A DNA stretch of 64,000 nt from Pseudomonas sp. P5_109. Its GTDB lineage: Bacteria; Pseudomonadota; Gammaproteobacteria; Pseudomonadales; Pseudomonadaceae. The position numbers and the translations under genes are program-made. Below the pieces are notes generated by a model that was not told the DNA's origin, did not search any database, and worked only from the letters and a program-made list of their open reading frames with translations. The stretch spans positions 4,477,501 through 4,541,500 of the forward strand of contig NZ_CP125380.1 of NCBI RefSeq assembly GCF_034009455.1. The letters are read 5' to 3'. Position 1 is the stretch's first letter; the number at the start of each line of letters is the position of its first letter. Positions 36,740 to 46,266 of this stretch are shown piece by piece.

Positions 36740-38098
36740 CTACACCAACCGCTCGATCTTCTGATGTTGCCACACCAGCTTGTAATACAGCGTCTGCAAC
36801 ACCAGCATCCCCAGATACGCCACCGGAAACGCCATCCACACCCCTTGCAGCCCGAACTTCGCATCCAGCAGATACGCCGCCGGCAACTGAATCCCCACCA
36901 CGCAGACAATGGAAATCGCCACCGGCACCATCACCGTGCCACTGGCGCGCATGATGCCGCCGATGATCGCCTGGAAGCCAAACACCAACAGGCTCCAGAG
37001 CATGATGTGCAACAGGTGCTCGGCCATGTTGAGCGTCGCCTCTTCAGTGAGGAAGGACGCCAGCAGCCAACTCGACAACAAGTACCCGAGCACCACCAGG
37101 CCACCGGTCAGACACACATTGATCATCAGCCCGGTCTTCAGGATCGGCCCGATGCGCTCGATGCGCCCCGCCCCGATCGCCTGCGCCCCGAGGATCGAGG
37201 CCGTGATCGCAATCGACAGCGCCGGGAACTGCACGTAATTGACGATCTGCGTCACCGCGCCATACGCCGCCGTCGCCTGGGAGCCGTGCTGGTTCACCAG
37301 CGCCAGAATCACCAGCTCCGACAACGACAACACCACCATTTGCAACCCGGTGGGCAAACCGATACGCAACACCTTGCCGAGGATCGCCATGTCCAGCTTC
37401 ATCGCCGCAAAGAACTCGCGGTCCGGCGCCAGTGGATGGCCCTTGCCAATCAAGCGCCACGCCAGCAACCCCATCGCCACCAGATTACCCACCAACCCGG
37501 CAATTGCCGCACTCTGAATGCCCATCGGCGCAAAACCCAACCACCCGCGAATCAACGCCGGCGTCAGCGCCAGCCCGACAATGGTCGACACCACCAGCGC
37601 CAACAACGGCGACAACGTATCGCTGACCCCGCGCAACAACTGCGTGAACAACACAAACACCAACAGCGACGGCATGATCCACAACATCACATGGGCATAC
37701 GCCACCGCATCGTCCAGCACATCTGCCGGCGTCCCCAACCCCTCCAACGCCGACCGCGCAAACACACTGCCCACTACCGCCGCCACCAACCCGATCAACA
37801 CCCCCAACAACACCGTCGCCCCGGCAATCGCCTTCACCAGATGCGTCTCCCGCGCCCCCCACGCCTGGCCGATCAACACCCCCGCGCCCGCACCGAGGCC
37901 GATCACCAGGGCGATGAAGAAAAACACGATGGGGAACATCCCCGACACCGCCGCCAGCGCCTGGGTGCCGAGCATCTGGCCGATGTAGATACTGTTGACC
38001 GTGCCGGACATCGATTGCAGGAAGTTAGACAGGACCATCGGGGCGAGGAAAAACAGGTAGGTTTTCCAGAGGGGGCGCTGGGGGCTGGGGGTTTGCAT
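36740..38098 (-). CDS. MATE-family efflux transporter
   Basis: 452 residues with twelve predicted membrane helices in two MATE bundles. The opening WKTYLFFLAPMVLSNFLQSM and GQMLGTQALAAVSG are typical of the NorM/DinF superfamily. It would expel cationic drugs or dyes using Na+ or H+. The start at 38098 (MQTPSPQRPLWK) is preferred over a 25-codon longer frame. No regulator is adjacent. Confidence 0.87.
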   Translation of the reverse strand: MQTPSPQRPLWKTYLFFLAPMVLSNFLQSMSGTVNSIYIGQMLGTQALAAVSGMFPIVFFFIALVIGLGAGAGVLIGQAWGARETHLVKAIAGATVLLGVLIGLVAAVVGSVFARSALEGLGTPADVLDDAVAYAHVMLWIMPSLLVFVLFTQLLRGVSDTLSPLLALVVSTIVGLALTPALIRGWLGFAPMGIQSAAIAGLVGNLVAMGLLAWRLIGKGHPLAPDREFFAAMKLDMAILGKVLRIGLPTGLQMVVLSLSELVILALVNQHGSQATAAYGAVTQIVNYVQFPALSIAITASILGAQAIGAGRIERIGPILKTGLMINVCLTGGLVVLGYLLSSWLLASFLTEEATLNMAEHLLHIMLWSLLVFGFQAIIGGIMRASGTVMVPVAISIVCVVGIQLPAAYLLDAKFGLQGVWMAFPVAYLGMLVLQTLYYKLVWQHQKIERLV

Positions 38099-38871
38099 GG
38101 GCGAAGATCCATCTCGACGGCGGGAGCGATAATTAAGGATAGCGTTGGTGGCTGAAACCAAGGGCGTGACCATCTCAGGTCTGTGTTTATATTTCCAGCG
38201 ACCTGAGGTGAAAGGCCTGAAGTTTCATCGTCGCGAGTCCTACATGAAGCTCGAAATGCCTCACTACCGCGCTGATCTCGTGCGGCTTAGCCAAACGGAC
38301 CCCATCTCCGCTCGGCTTGGTGCGTGTCACAGTCGTGGCGATCTATCCTCCATGTGTAATCCACTTGACACAGTCCATACCCCCAGTGATATCGTTTTGA
38401 TGTTATCTCGGCACAGGGACCGCATGAGGAGTAACAGCCGAAAAAATTCTGCTGATCCATTCTGAACAATGAGGTCAGGGTAGTCAGGCGTAGTGAAATG
38501 GCGTCAAAAAGCCCCTGCGGCACCCACGTACGGGGCATTTTTTTCCAAAGCCAATGTGGAAGCCGGGTCGATTTACGCCCCCTACTTGCCATCTGCCATC
38601 TGCCATCTGTGAACGGGTGTAGTGAATCCCCTTGGTTCGTAGTTACATCTAATAGTCGACTATTGATCGAACTTGGCTAGTCGCCAACGTCGGCTTTGGA
38701 TTGTAACCACGCAACTGCAGCAGGATTGAGAATAGTAGGCGAACCGACTTTTCAAACCAAGCAAGCGTTTGACATGAGCATGTACGAGGATGGGTTGCGC
38801 CTCGAGTTACTGCTTGGAATTTAGCCCGTGGCAGAAGCCGCTTTTTTAGCAGTAAAGACAGGAGAGTCTAA
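38099..38871. other. 773-bp intergenic region before the RTX gene, no gene supported
   Basis: Short frames on both strands have no recognisable content and no ribosome-binding sites. Seen here: a hairpin with a T run (separate entry), a triple tandem GCCATCT near 38587-38608, and lower GC than the flanks. The region may carry the promoter and regulatory sites of the RTX gene and possibly a small RNA ending at 38544. Confidence 0.6.
38511..38544 (+). terminator. Terminator-like hairpin without an upstream gene
   Basis: GCCCC (38511-38515) and GGGGC (38532-38536) followed by ATTTTTTT. No plus-strand ORF ends before it, so it may end an unannotated small RNA. Confidence 0.45.
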
Positions 38872-41097
38872 TTGGCAACAGTTAATGGAAAGACGGTAAA
38901 CGGGTCCACCATTTATGGAACCACTGGCTACGATATAATTTATGGCCGCAACATCGCCGAAGTGATTTATGGCGATAATGGTGACGATACCATTTATGGC
39001 GATGATGGTAACGATACGATCTATGGTGGCAGTGGGGCGGACAACCTGTATGGCGGCAACGGCAACGATATCCTGGACGCGGGCACTAGCAGTAATAACG
39101 TCCTTACAGGCGGCGCAGGGGCAGATACTTTCGTCATAAATCGTGGCGCCAATTATATAGAGCAAACCATCACGGATTTTGACGTATCCGCAGATCGGCT
39201 GGATCTTCGTCAGGTCGGCATCTCCGACATCGATACGCTTAATCGCCTGTTTGAAGTCAATTACTATGACAAGCTTTTATTAACGATCAATACTAACGGT
39301 TATTATTCGACGACCACGCTGAACAATCTTTGGGCCACCGGGATTGGCGAGTTGGATGCGTCCAATGTACTTCTCAATACGACCGTCAAAGACGATATTC
39401 TGACCGCTACCTCAAAGAGCGACCTGTTCGGCGGGTTGGGTAATGACAGGCTTACAGGTTCCTCGTCCGGCGACCGCCTTTTTGGCGAAAGCGGCAATGA
39501 CACCCTCTTCGGCATGGCTGGGAATGACCTTTTGGTCGGTGGTGCCGGCAACGATACCCTGAACGGTGGCGCCGATGGAGATGTGCTCGAAGGCGGTAGT
39601 GGCAACGATATCCTGAACGGTGGCACCGGGAGCGATCAGCTCATCGGCGGGGCTGGTAGCGACGTATTCATCGCTCAGCAGGGAAGCAATTATTACGACG
39701 CGACCCGAGTCGTCGATTTCAGTCTCGCGGAGCAGGACAAGCTCGATGTCCGCGCGCTCGGGATCAGTGATATCGATAGCCTCAAGCGCCTGGTTGAGGC
39801 GGGGGACGACAAAGGTGGCGATGTCATCACAAATTGGAACGGCGGCTACTCGGCTGAGCTGGTGCTCACGGGAGTATCGATCGCCGACCTGACAACGAGC
39901 AACCTGCTCCTCAATACCAGCACGGCCAACTCTAGTCAGTTCGCCACTGGCAAAAGCGATTTGTTCGGTGGCCTTGGCAACAACCGTCTCGTTGGCTCCT
40001 CGTCCAGCGACCGCCTGTTCGGCGAAGGCGGCGCTGACACCCTTGAGGGCGGCGATGGTTACGACCTGCTGGTGGGTGGCAGCGGTAACGATAGTTTGTT
40101 CGGTGGCAATGGTAACGACACACTGGAGGGCGGCATTGGCGACGACAAGCTCGATGGTGGCGACAACTATGACATCCTCAAGGGGGGCGCCGGAAACGAT
40201 ACTCTGAATGGCGGCCTGGGAGACGACGTATTATCGGGCGGCACCGGTAATGACTTGCTGATCAGCAGTCTTGGCGACGACTTTCTGGACGGCGGTGAGG
40301 GCATCGATACCCTGTCCTACGCAGCAGAGGGATTGGCGCTCAACGTCAATCTCAGCCTCACGGGCGAGCAGCGTGTCGTGGCATCCCGTTACGAGGATGA
40401 TCGAATTCTCAATATCGAAAACGTTATTGGTGGTTACGCGAACGATCGCCTGGTGGGCAATGCCTATAACAACAGCCTCGATGGAGGCAACGGTGACGAT
40501 ACACTCAGTGGTGGACTTGGTAATGACACCCTGCGTGGTGCGGCTGGCAATGACACCCTAAATGGCGGTGGCGGCGTGGACACGGCTACCTACGAGGGGG
40601 CAACTTCTGCGGTCAAAGTCGACCTGAACATCACGACGGCCTCCCAGAATACACTCGGTGCAGGTGTCGATCGCCTCCTCTACATCGAAAATCTCACCGG
40701 ATCCAGCTACGCCGATACTCTGAAAGGCGATGCGGCAGCCAACGTGTTAACGGGCGGATTAGGCAAGGACACCCTCACCGGCGGCGCCGGCAACGACATC
40801 TTCGATTTCAACGCCCTCGCTGAAACGGGGCTCACCAGTGCCACCTGGGACATCATCACCGACTTCGTCCGCGGAGCCGACAAGATTGACCTGTCGACGC
40901 TCGATGCCAACACGGCGACGATCACCAACGAAGCCTTCACCTCGATCATCGGCAGTACCGTTGCCTTCAGTGCGGCCGGCCAGTTGAAAGTTTCAGCGGG
41001 CGTGCTCTACGGCAATACCGATGCCGACAGCGCCGCGGAGTTCGCCATCCAGATCACCGGTATCAGCAGCGTGACGACGGCGGATTTTATACTTTAA
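38872..41097 (+). CDS. RTX (hemolysin-type Ca-binding) repeat protein, type I secreted
   Basis: 741 residues with no N-terminal signal or enzymatic domain. Start is TTG at 38872 with AGGAGAG five bases upstream. GGxGxDxLxGG nonapeptide blocks occur at about 22-70, 180-262, 362-480, 525-572 and 618-645. They alternate with modules ending in ITDFDVSADRLDLRQVGISD and VVDFSLAEQDKLDVRALGIS, like the serralysin/AlgE linker. The C-terminus (DIITDFVRGADKIDLSTLD ... VTTADFIL) is a type I secretion signal of the M10/serralysin kind. No ABC exporter is adjacent. A structural or adhesive extracellular role is inferred. Confidence 0.85.
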   Translation: MATVNGKTVNGSTIYGTTGYDIIYGRNIAEVIYGDNGDDTIYGDDGNDTIYGGSGADNLYGGNGNDILDAGTSSNNVLTGGAGADTFVINRGANYIEQTITDFDVSADRLDLRQVGISDIDTLNRLFEVNYYDKLLLTINTNGYYSTTTLNNLWATGIGELDASNVLLNTTVKDDILTATSKSDLFGGLGNDRLTGSSSGDRLFGESGNDTLFGMAGNDLLVGGAGNDTLNGGADGDVLEGGSGNDILNGGTGSDQLIGGAGSDVFIAQQGSNYYDATRVVDFSLAEQDKLDVRALGISDIDSLKRLVEAGDDKGGDVITNWNGGYSAELVLTGVSIADLTTSNLLLNTSTANSSQFATGKSDLFGGLGNNRLVGSSSSDRLFGEGGADTLEGGDGYDLLVGGSGNDSLFGGNGNDTLEGGIGDDKLDGGDNYDILKGGAGNDTLNGGLGDDVLSGGTGNDLLISSLGDDFLDGGEGIDTLSYAAEGLALNVNLSLTGEQRVVASRYEDDRILNIENVIGGYANDRLVGNAYNNSLDGGNGDDTLSGGLGNDTLRGAAGNDTLNGGGGVDTATYEGATSAVKVDLNITTASQNTLGAGVDRLLYIENLTGSSYADTLKGDAAANVLTGGLGKDTLTGGAGNDIFDFNALAETGLTSATWDIITDFVRGADKIDLSTLDANTATITNEAFTSIIGSTVAFSAAGQLKVSAGVLYGNTDADSAAEFAIQITGISSVTTADFIL

Positions 41098-41111
41098 CTT
41101 ACGGATCTGAC

Positions 41112-41142
41112 AGGGTGACTCGTAGCGGGTCACCCTTGATTT
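41112..41142 (+). terminator. Terminator of the RTX gene
   Basis: AGGGTGAC and GTCACCCT form an 8-bp stem with a 9-nt loop, followed by TGATTTT, 14 bp after the stop. Confidence 0.7.
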
Positions 41143-41337
41143 TCCAGACGTATCTGACGGCCTCCTTTTGGCCGTTTTCTGCTTTTGGCCAACTGCAGTT
41201 TCGGGTCGATTGCAGCCGATGATGACAGGCTGCAGTCGGCCAGAAACAGCACCGGGCGAAGCCTTTTGTCTCGTCCAGAAACAGGTTTACACCAGTTTCA
41301 CCCAAACACCTCCAGCCATCGGAGGGACGGCAAGAGA

Positions 41338-41523
41338 CTAGACCAGTCGAACGACTATGGCGACGGCGGCAAAGATTGCCAGTGCCAGCGCGGCACCGAT
41401 GCTGAACGGCAACACAGCAGAGCGGATCGCGCTCGGGGCGGGACTACGCATCTCTTCGGCAAAAGCTGCAACGTCGCGGTGCAGTTGTTCAATGCTGGAT
41501 TGATTCGTATGTTGTGTGGACAT
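41338..41523 (-). CDS. Small single-span membrane protein
   Basis: 61 residues: a soluble N-terminal segment (STQHTNQSSIEQLHRDVAAF) and one C-terminal membrane helix (VLPFSIGAALALAIFAAVAI). AGGAAG lies 7 nt before the ATG at 41523. It follows the next small gene by 55 bp on the same strand, so the two probably form an operon. Function unknown; family not recognised. Confidence 0.6.
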   Translation of the reverse strand: MSTQHTNQSSIEQLHRDVAAFAEEMRSPAPSAIRSAVLPFSIGAALALAIFAAVAIVVRLV

Positions 41524-41578
41524 GCGGCTACTTCCTGTGTGAGTCACGAGTCGTGTCTGCCGTGGCGAGTACGAATGC

Positions 41579-41773
41579 TCAAAACTTCGCCCAAAGGCTG
41601 ACAGCGGCGACGATAGCGGTCACCGTACCAGCCCCCACCGCGATCGGGTACCAGAAGGACTCTTGCCTGAGCTTGCGTTCTTCTGCCGTGAGTTTGCGGG
41701 TTTCGGCCATGGACCTTCGGATTTCGACTTGCAGTTTATCGAGTTCCAGATTGTCGCGGTCGTTTTGTAGCAT
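41579..41773 (-). CDS. Small membrane protein with coiled-coil N-terminus
   Basis: 64 residues. Residues 5-38 form a charged heptad-like helix (LELDKLQVEIRRSMAETRKL), followed by a membrane span (WYPIAVGAGTVTAIVAAVSL). AGGATGA precedes the ATG. Co-oriented with the other small membrane gene. The family is common but unnamed in Pseudomonas, as far as I recall; the role is unknown. Confidence 0.62.
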   Translation of the reverse strand: MLQNDRDNLELDKLQVEIRRSMAETRKLTAEERKLRQESFWYPIAVGAGTVTAIVAAVSLWAKF

Positions 41774-42440
41774 GGCTCATCCTATCGGGCTTTGCTGTTC
41801 AGAAGGTTCTCGCCGTACGGCCGGTGATCCTCCCTTTTTGCCTGGTCAGTATTTCCCGTTTTTCACTGTTGGAATAGCGGGTTACTCCTGCCGAAGTTGT
41901 AGGCAAAATCCGAGAATGGAGTCGAAAAAGAAAAGCTGATGTCCCCCCCCCGAGTGCCAAACGACCCTGCCCACAGTCGATTAGCTAAACTTCATCAGTA
42001 AATCACTTCGCGAATCCCTGAAAATTAGGAGGCTTGCGCGGTAACTATCCGCCGAAGAAGTCGTAAGGACCTCGGGTGCACGACAGGCTTTGCAGGGGAA
42101 CCCGTCGTACTCCCCGTCACTTCAGCATTACTTGCCTCTATATCGGACTTTGTTTTCCACCCGCGACGTCGTACCGGCCAAGAATGATGGCCAATGGCTA
42201 CGCTCTCCACGGTTTCTCAAATACACCGCGACCATGCCGGCAATCGATTTGCCTCCAAGGCTAAAGCGATAAAACCTGTGGCGAGGGAGCTCGCTCCCGC
42301 TGGGCTGCGAAGCGGCCCCAAAAAAGGGACTGCTGCACAGTCCAGCGGGAGCAAGCTCCCTCGCCACAGTGACAGGCTTGTCTTCCGGTATCAGTCCAAC
42401 CCCAGCTTCTTCCCGGTTCGAATACATGGAGTAAGCGTAC
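41774..42440. other. 667-bp intergenic region with a REP pair, no gene supported
   Basis: Short frames here show no recognisable content. The right third holds a REP pair (42277-42369). The left part is a divergent promoter region between the small membrane genes and the chemoreceptor gene; no clear operator was found. Confidence 0.6.
42277..42369. repeat. REP pair, GGCGAGGGAGCTCGCTCCC variant
   Basis: Inverted copies of a second-family variant around a GGGCTGCGAAGCGGCCCC centre, upstream of the chemoreceptor gene. Confidence 0.88.
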
Positions 42441-43937
42441 ATGCCCTTCCCCCCTCGTTTCCTCGACCACTACCGCAAAGCCGACCGCATCATGCTGGGC
42501 CTGATCTGGCTGATGTTCGTGTTCGCGGTGGGCCTGGCGTTCTGGCACGACACGTTCAAGCAGGCGCTGTTGGTGGGCGGTGGTACCAGTGTGTTGTTGA
42601 CGCTGCTGTATCGCGCCATCGGCGGGTCGCGGTGGATGCGCTGTTTGCTCGGCGTGGGCTTGATGGTGATGGCGGCGTTGCACATCAATCAGGCCGAGGG
42701 GGTCATTGAGTCGCACTTCGGGATTTTTGCGTTGTTGGCAGTGTTGACGTTTTATCGGGACTGGCTGCCAATCCTGGTGGCGGCGCTGACGATTGCGCTG
42801 CATCACGTGGTGTTTCATGTGCTGCAGCATCAGGGTTTTCCGGTGTTTGTGATGGCTCATCACGGGAGCTGGACGATGGTGTTCGTTCACGCTTTCTATG
42901 TGCTGATGGAGACGGTCGCGCTGCTCTATCTGGCGGTGCACAGCCAGGCCGATGCGGTGGAGAGCCAGGACATGCTGGACAAGATGCTCGCCGCTACTTC
43001 ACAGCTTTCAGTCGATACGGGTAAGGGCGACAAGGCGCGGGTGCATGTGTCGCTGGCGCAGCGTTTCGATCAATTCCTGATGCAGATCACGGCGCTGGTG
43101 GACGGCGTGGTGCGTGATTCTCAGGGTCTGGGTCAGTTGGGCCAGGAGTTGGCCAAGGCGAGCAATACGCTGGAGAAAGGCGCCAAGCATCAGTTGACGG
43201 AAATCGCGCAGATGACCGGGTCGATGCAGCGCATGGGCGATGCAATGGAGCACATCGTGGTGCATGTCGAGCATGCCGTTGAACATGCCGGCCAGGCCAG
43301 CGTGCAGATCAGCCGCGGGCAGGAAAGCGTGAACCGGGCGCAACAGGAAATCACTCAGTTGGCCTCGCGCCTGGAAGGCACCAACCAGACCGTGCAGGTG
43401 CTGGCCGGGCAGGCTCAGCAGATCGGTACGGTGCTGGAGGTGATCAGCAGCATTGCCGAGCAAACCAACTTGCTGGCGCTCAACGCGGCGATTGAAGCGG
43501 CGCGCGCCGGCGAGCAAGGCCGGGGCTTTGCCGTGGTGGCCGATGAAGTGCGCAGCCTGGCGCAGCGCACGGCGGTGTCCACCAAGGAAATCAGGACCAT
43601 CATAGAGGCCTTGCAGCAAGGCAGCCGCAAAGCCGTGGAGGCCATGCAGGACAGTCGCGAAGGGGTGGAGCGCTGTGTCGAGGACAGTCAGTTGGCGGCG
43701 GCGATGTTGCAGGCCATTGGCAGCGACATCTCGCACATCGATGAGCTCAATGGGCGGATTGTCACGACGACCCGCGAACAATCCACGGCGAGTTTCGAGA
43801 TTGTCGGGCGCTTGCAGTCGGTGCAGAGCATTGCGCAGAACACGGCGGATGATGTGCAGACGCTGGCGCTGAGCAGTCGTCAACTACCGCCGATTGCCAC
43901 GCGCCTGGATGCGCTGGGGCGGACGTTTCATCAATGA
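42441..43937 (+). CDS. Methyl-accepting chemotaxis protein with multi-span membrane sensor
   Basis: 498 residues. Residues 15-175 contain about six membrane spans with little periplasmic loop, so sensing is probably in the membrane. Histidines in [19 protein letters not shown] are notable. There is no obvious HAMP domain. The signalling hairpin (residues 335-385) includes [20 protein letters not shown] and [16 protein letters not shown]. The cytoplasmic part is short for an MCP. Ligand unknown; the histidine cluster could suit haem or metal. Confidence 0.87.
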   Translation: MPFPPRFLDHYRKADRIMLGLIWLMFVFAVGLAFWHDTFKQALLVGGGTSVLLTLLYRAIGGSRWMRCLLGVGLMVMAALHINQAEGVIESHFGIFALLAVLTFYRDWLPILVAALTIALHHVVFHVLQHQGFPVFVMAHHGSWTMVFVHAFYVLMETVALLYLAVHSQADAVESQDMLDKMLAATSQLSVDTGKGDKARVHVSLAQRFDQFLMQITALVDGVVRDSQGLGQLGQELAKASNTLEKGAKHQLTEIAQMTGSMQRMGDAMEHIVVHVEHAVEHAGQASVQISRGQESVNRAQQEITQLASRLEGTNQTVQVLAGQAQQIGTVLEVISSIAEQTNLLALNAAIEAARAGEQGRGFAVVADEVRSLAQRTAVSTKEIRTIIEALQQGSRKAVEAMQDSREGVERCVEDSQLAAAMLQAIGSDISHIDELNGRIVTTTREQSTASFEIVGRLQSVQSIAQNTADDVQTLALSSRQLPPIATRLDALGRTFHQ

Positions 43938-44124
43938 TGGGAGCCGTGATCGGCATGAACAATTTTTCATCCTGCAGGTCACGGCCTGATTTCAACGGAT
44001 TGGGCGCACACCTTCCCTTCCGCACTAATGGTTTGTTCTCGATCTACTGACAATCCCATCACATTTCGCCCGATAGCCTTGTTGCTCCAGCGTCGCCACG
44101 GCGAGCGCAACGTGCGAAATAGTG

Positions 44125-45714
44125 ATGAACCATTCGTTAGTCAGGTTTCTGAAAAGTGACCGGGGTGCGCTGATCCTTCTGCTTGGCGTATCCGCATTTC
44201 TTTTGCTGTTCGGGTTGGGCGCAAGGGAGCTCTGGGGCGCTGAAACGCGCTGGGCGAACATTGCGTTGCAAATGCTGCAAACCGGCGATTACTTCGACCC
44301 TTACCTCAAGGGCATGCCCTATTACGACAAGCCGCTGCCTTCCTATTGGTTGATTACGGCCACTGCCCATTTGATGGGCGGCCTCGGGCACTGGTCGCTG
44401 CGTTTGTCTTCGGTGTTGGCGGCGTGGCTGAGTGTCTGGCTGGTGTATTTGATCGGAGAGCGGCTCTATCGCAAAGGCACTGGCCTGATTGCCGGCTGGT
44501 TTCTGGCGACGACGTTCTTTTTCGTGTTCTGGGCGCGGGTCGCCACGGCGGACGTGCTGACGGTTTGCGGTGTGCTGGCGGCGGTCTGGTGGTATTGGCG
44601 CGGCCCAGACGACACACGGCTGAGTCGGTACAGCGTGTTTTTCCTGATGCTGGCGCTAACCTCGCTGTTCAAGGGCTTGATCGGGTTCATCCTGCCGGGG
44701 CTGATGCTGTTGCCGCATCTGCTCAGTGAGAAGCGCTGGAAAAACCATCTCAACCCACGACTGTTTCTGGCGATGCTGGTGGGCGGCGTGGTGTACATGC
44801 TGCCGTTCCTGCTGTCCCACCGCTATGGCACGCCGACTTATGGGCCGAGCGGATTGGGCCTGGTGTTTCAGGAGAACGTGGTTCGTTTCTTCAAGCCGTT
44901 CGACAACATTGGCCCGATCTATACCTATCTGCTTTACCTGCCTGTCTACACCCTGCCCTGGGCGCCCTGCTGGATGCTCGGTTTGTGGGTGGCCGTGCGC
45001 AGCTGGAAGCACACCGAAGCCAATGTTCGCTGGCTGATCCTGGGCCTCGGCTTGCTGTTCCTGTTCTTCACCGCCAGTGGCAGCCGGCGCAGCTATTACG
45101 TATTGCCGCTGGTACCGTTTGCGCAGTTGCTGGCGGCCTGGTGGGTCACCCGGCGCATGGCCGCGCGTCAGGCGACCGGTAAAGCCGGCGAGCCCGGTTG
45201 GACCAAGGGTATTGCCGGGGCGGCCGGGTTTCTGTTTTTGGTCCTGGGCGTAGTCTATCCCTGGACCAACGGCGGTGCCGGCGGTGTCATGCAGTTCACC
45301 CGGGATGTGCGTGCCGAAGCCATCAAGACGGCGCCGTGGAATGAATGGCGCATGGTGCTGGTGGATGTCGACAACAAGCTGCCCATGTACCTGCAAAATC
45401 ACGGCTCGCCGTTCTATTACGTGCTCCCGGATTCGGACATTCCACAAACCGGCGACAGTGCTGCACTGATGGCGTGGCTGGAAAAGAAAAGTGGCGAGAC
45501 CTGGAATCCGGAACGCACGATCATCGTGGAGCAGTACAAGGACATCCATCAGTTGCCGCTGAGTTATCTGACGGTCGATCATCAACTGATCACCACCAAA
45601 CCCAACAACGGCGCGCGGTTGTTTCATTCAAAGGAAAATGGCAGTGCGGCGTTTATTCCCCATGGGAAAACGACGGTGGCTGGGCAAGCGGTAACTCAGG
45701 CTTTGGATCAATAA
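44125..45714 (+). CDS. ArnT-like glycosyltransferase (GT39/GT83 family)
   Basis: 529 residues with about twelve membrane helices. GARELWGAETRWANIALQML carries the acidic catalytic-loop residues of the PMT/ArnT clan, and GMPYYDKPLPSYW is typical of lipid-phosphate-sugar-dependent transferases. The C-terminal 110 residues form a periplasmic domain. It would transfer a sugar from undecaprenyl phosphate to lipid A or another envelope acceptor. A GTG at 44122 is an alternative start. Monocistronic, with a terminator at 45741. Confidence 0.82.
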   Translation: MNHSLVRFLKSDRGALILLLGVSAFLLLFGLGARELWGAETRWANIALQMLQTGDYFDPYLKGMPYYDKPLPSYWLITATAHLMGGLGHWSLRLSSVLAAWLSVWLVYLIGERLYRKGTGLIAGWFLATTFFFVFWARVATADVLTVCGVLAAVWWYWRGPDDTRLSRYSVFFLMLALTSLFKGLIGFILPGLMLLPHLLSEKRWKNHLNPRLFLAMLVGGVVYMLPFLLSHRYGTPTYGPSGLGLVFQENVVRFFKPFDNIGPIYTYLLYLPVYTLPWAPCWMLGLWVAVRSWKHTEANVRWLILGLGLLFLFFTASGSRRSYYVLPLVPFAQLLAAWWVTRRMAARQATGKAGEPGWTKGIAGAAGFLFLVLGVVYPWTNGGAGGVMQFTRDVRAEAIKTAPWNEWRMVLVDVDNKLPMYLQNHGSPFYYVLPDSDIPQTGDSAALMAWLEKKSGETWNPERTIIVEQYKDIHQLPLSYLTVDHQLITTKPNNGARLFHSKENGSAAFIPHGKTTVAGQAVTQALDQ

Positions 45715-45740
45715 TGCGTTGAGGTGATCAATCCACAAAA

Positions 45741-45763
45741 ACGGGCGCCTGCGAGGTGCCCGT
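45741..45763. terminator. Hairpin terminator after the glycosyltransferase gene
   Basis: ACGGGCgCCT-gcg-AGGtGCCCGT followed by TGTGTTTG. Strong stem with a weak T run. Confidence 0.6.
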
Positions 45764-45815
45764 TGTGTTTGAGTGTGCGCACCCACTGGTCGCGACAATA
45801 TTGCTCTACAGATTC

Positions 45816-45834
45816 ATTCAAACTACATTTGAAT
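45816..45834. promoter_or_regulatory. Operator-like inverted repeat upstream of the Xre/RES pair
   Basis: ATTCAAA-ctaca-TTTGAAT, flanked on both sides by TCTACAGAT. It sits 28 bp before the antitoxin start, where autorepression by a Xre-type antitoxin is expected. Confidence 0.5.
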
Positions 45835-45861
45835 CTACAGATGCAATTAGAGCACACAAAC

Positions 45862-46266
45862 ATGGCCGTCCCCATCCAGGCTCAATCCTTCACCAAAAAC
45901 CAATGCGTCACCGGCCTGCGCGCCGCCGTGAGCATTCTGGAAAAGTGGAAAGCCACCAGCGACCAGGCCTGTCGCATCCTGCGTATTTCCCGCAGTACCT
46001 ACACCCGCGCCCGGCAGCGCGACCCGGATTGGGCGGTGGCGCTGGATGCGGACCAGATGCAGCGCATCAGCTTTGTGCTGAACATGCATGCAACGTTGCG
46101 GTTGGTGTTCGACAACCCGGATAACGTCTATGGCTTTGCCTCGATGGCCAATGACAATGAGTTTTTCAACGGGCGTTCACCGCTGGAAATCATGGCCCAG
46201 GGCGACATGATTTCGCTGTATGAAACCTTCCGCCGCATCGACATGCTGCGGGGTGCGTTATGGTGA
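45862..46266 (+). CDS. xre: Xre/MbcA/ParS-type antitoxin (DUF2384)
   Basis: 134 residues. An N-terminal Xre-like HTH region (EKWKATSDQACRILRISRST) is followed by a C-terminal MbcA/ParS toxin-binding domain ending in MISLYETFRRIDMLRGALW. The start at 45862 (MAVPIQAQS) is chosen: it follows the inverted repeat and gives the usual length, while the longer frame runs through the operator. It overlaps the toxin gene by 7 bp. It should neutralise the RES toxin and repress the pair. Confidence 0.85.
   Translation: MAVPIQAQSFTKNQCVTGLRAAVSILEKWKATSDQACRILRISRSTYTRARQRDPDWAVALDADQMQRISFVLNMHATLRLVFDNPDNVYGFASMANDNEFFNGRSPLEIMAQGDMISLYETFRRIDMLRGALW

Noticed and set aside
36497..38155. A 552-codon plus-strand frame opposite the MATE transporter
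   Set aside because: Gln/His/Arg-rich translation of the antisense of a membrane protein; no start signals.
41160..41290. A possible small RNA or insertion-element remnant (TGGCCGTTTTCTGC and TGCAGCC...GGCTGCA)
   Set aside because: It resembles intergenic sequence I have seen in other Pseudomonas, but I cannot support a defined element, ends or transcription from the sequence alone.
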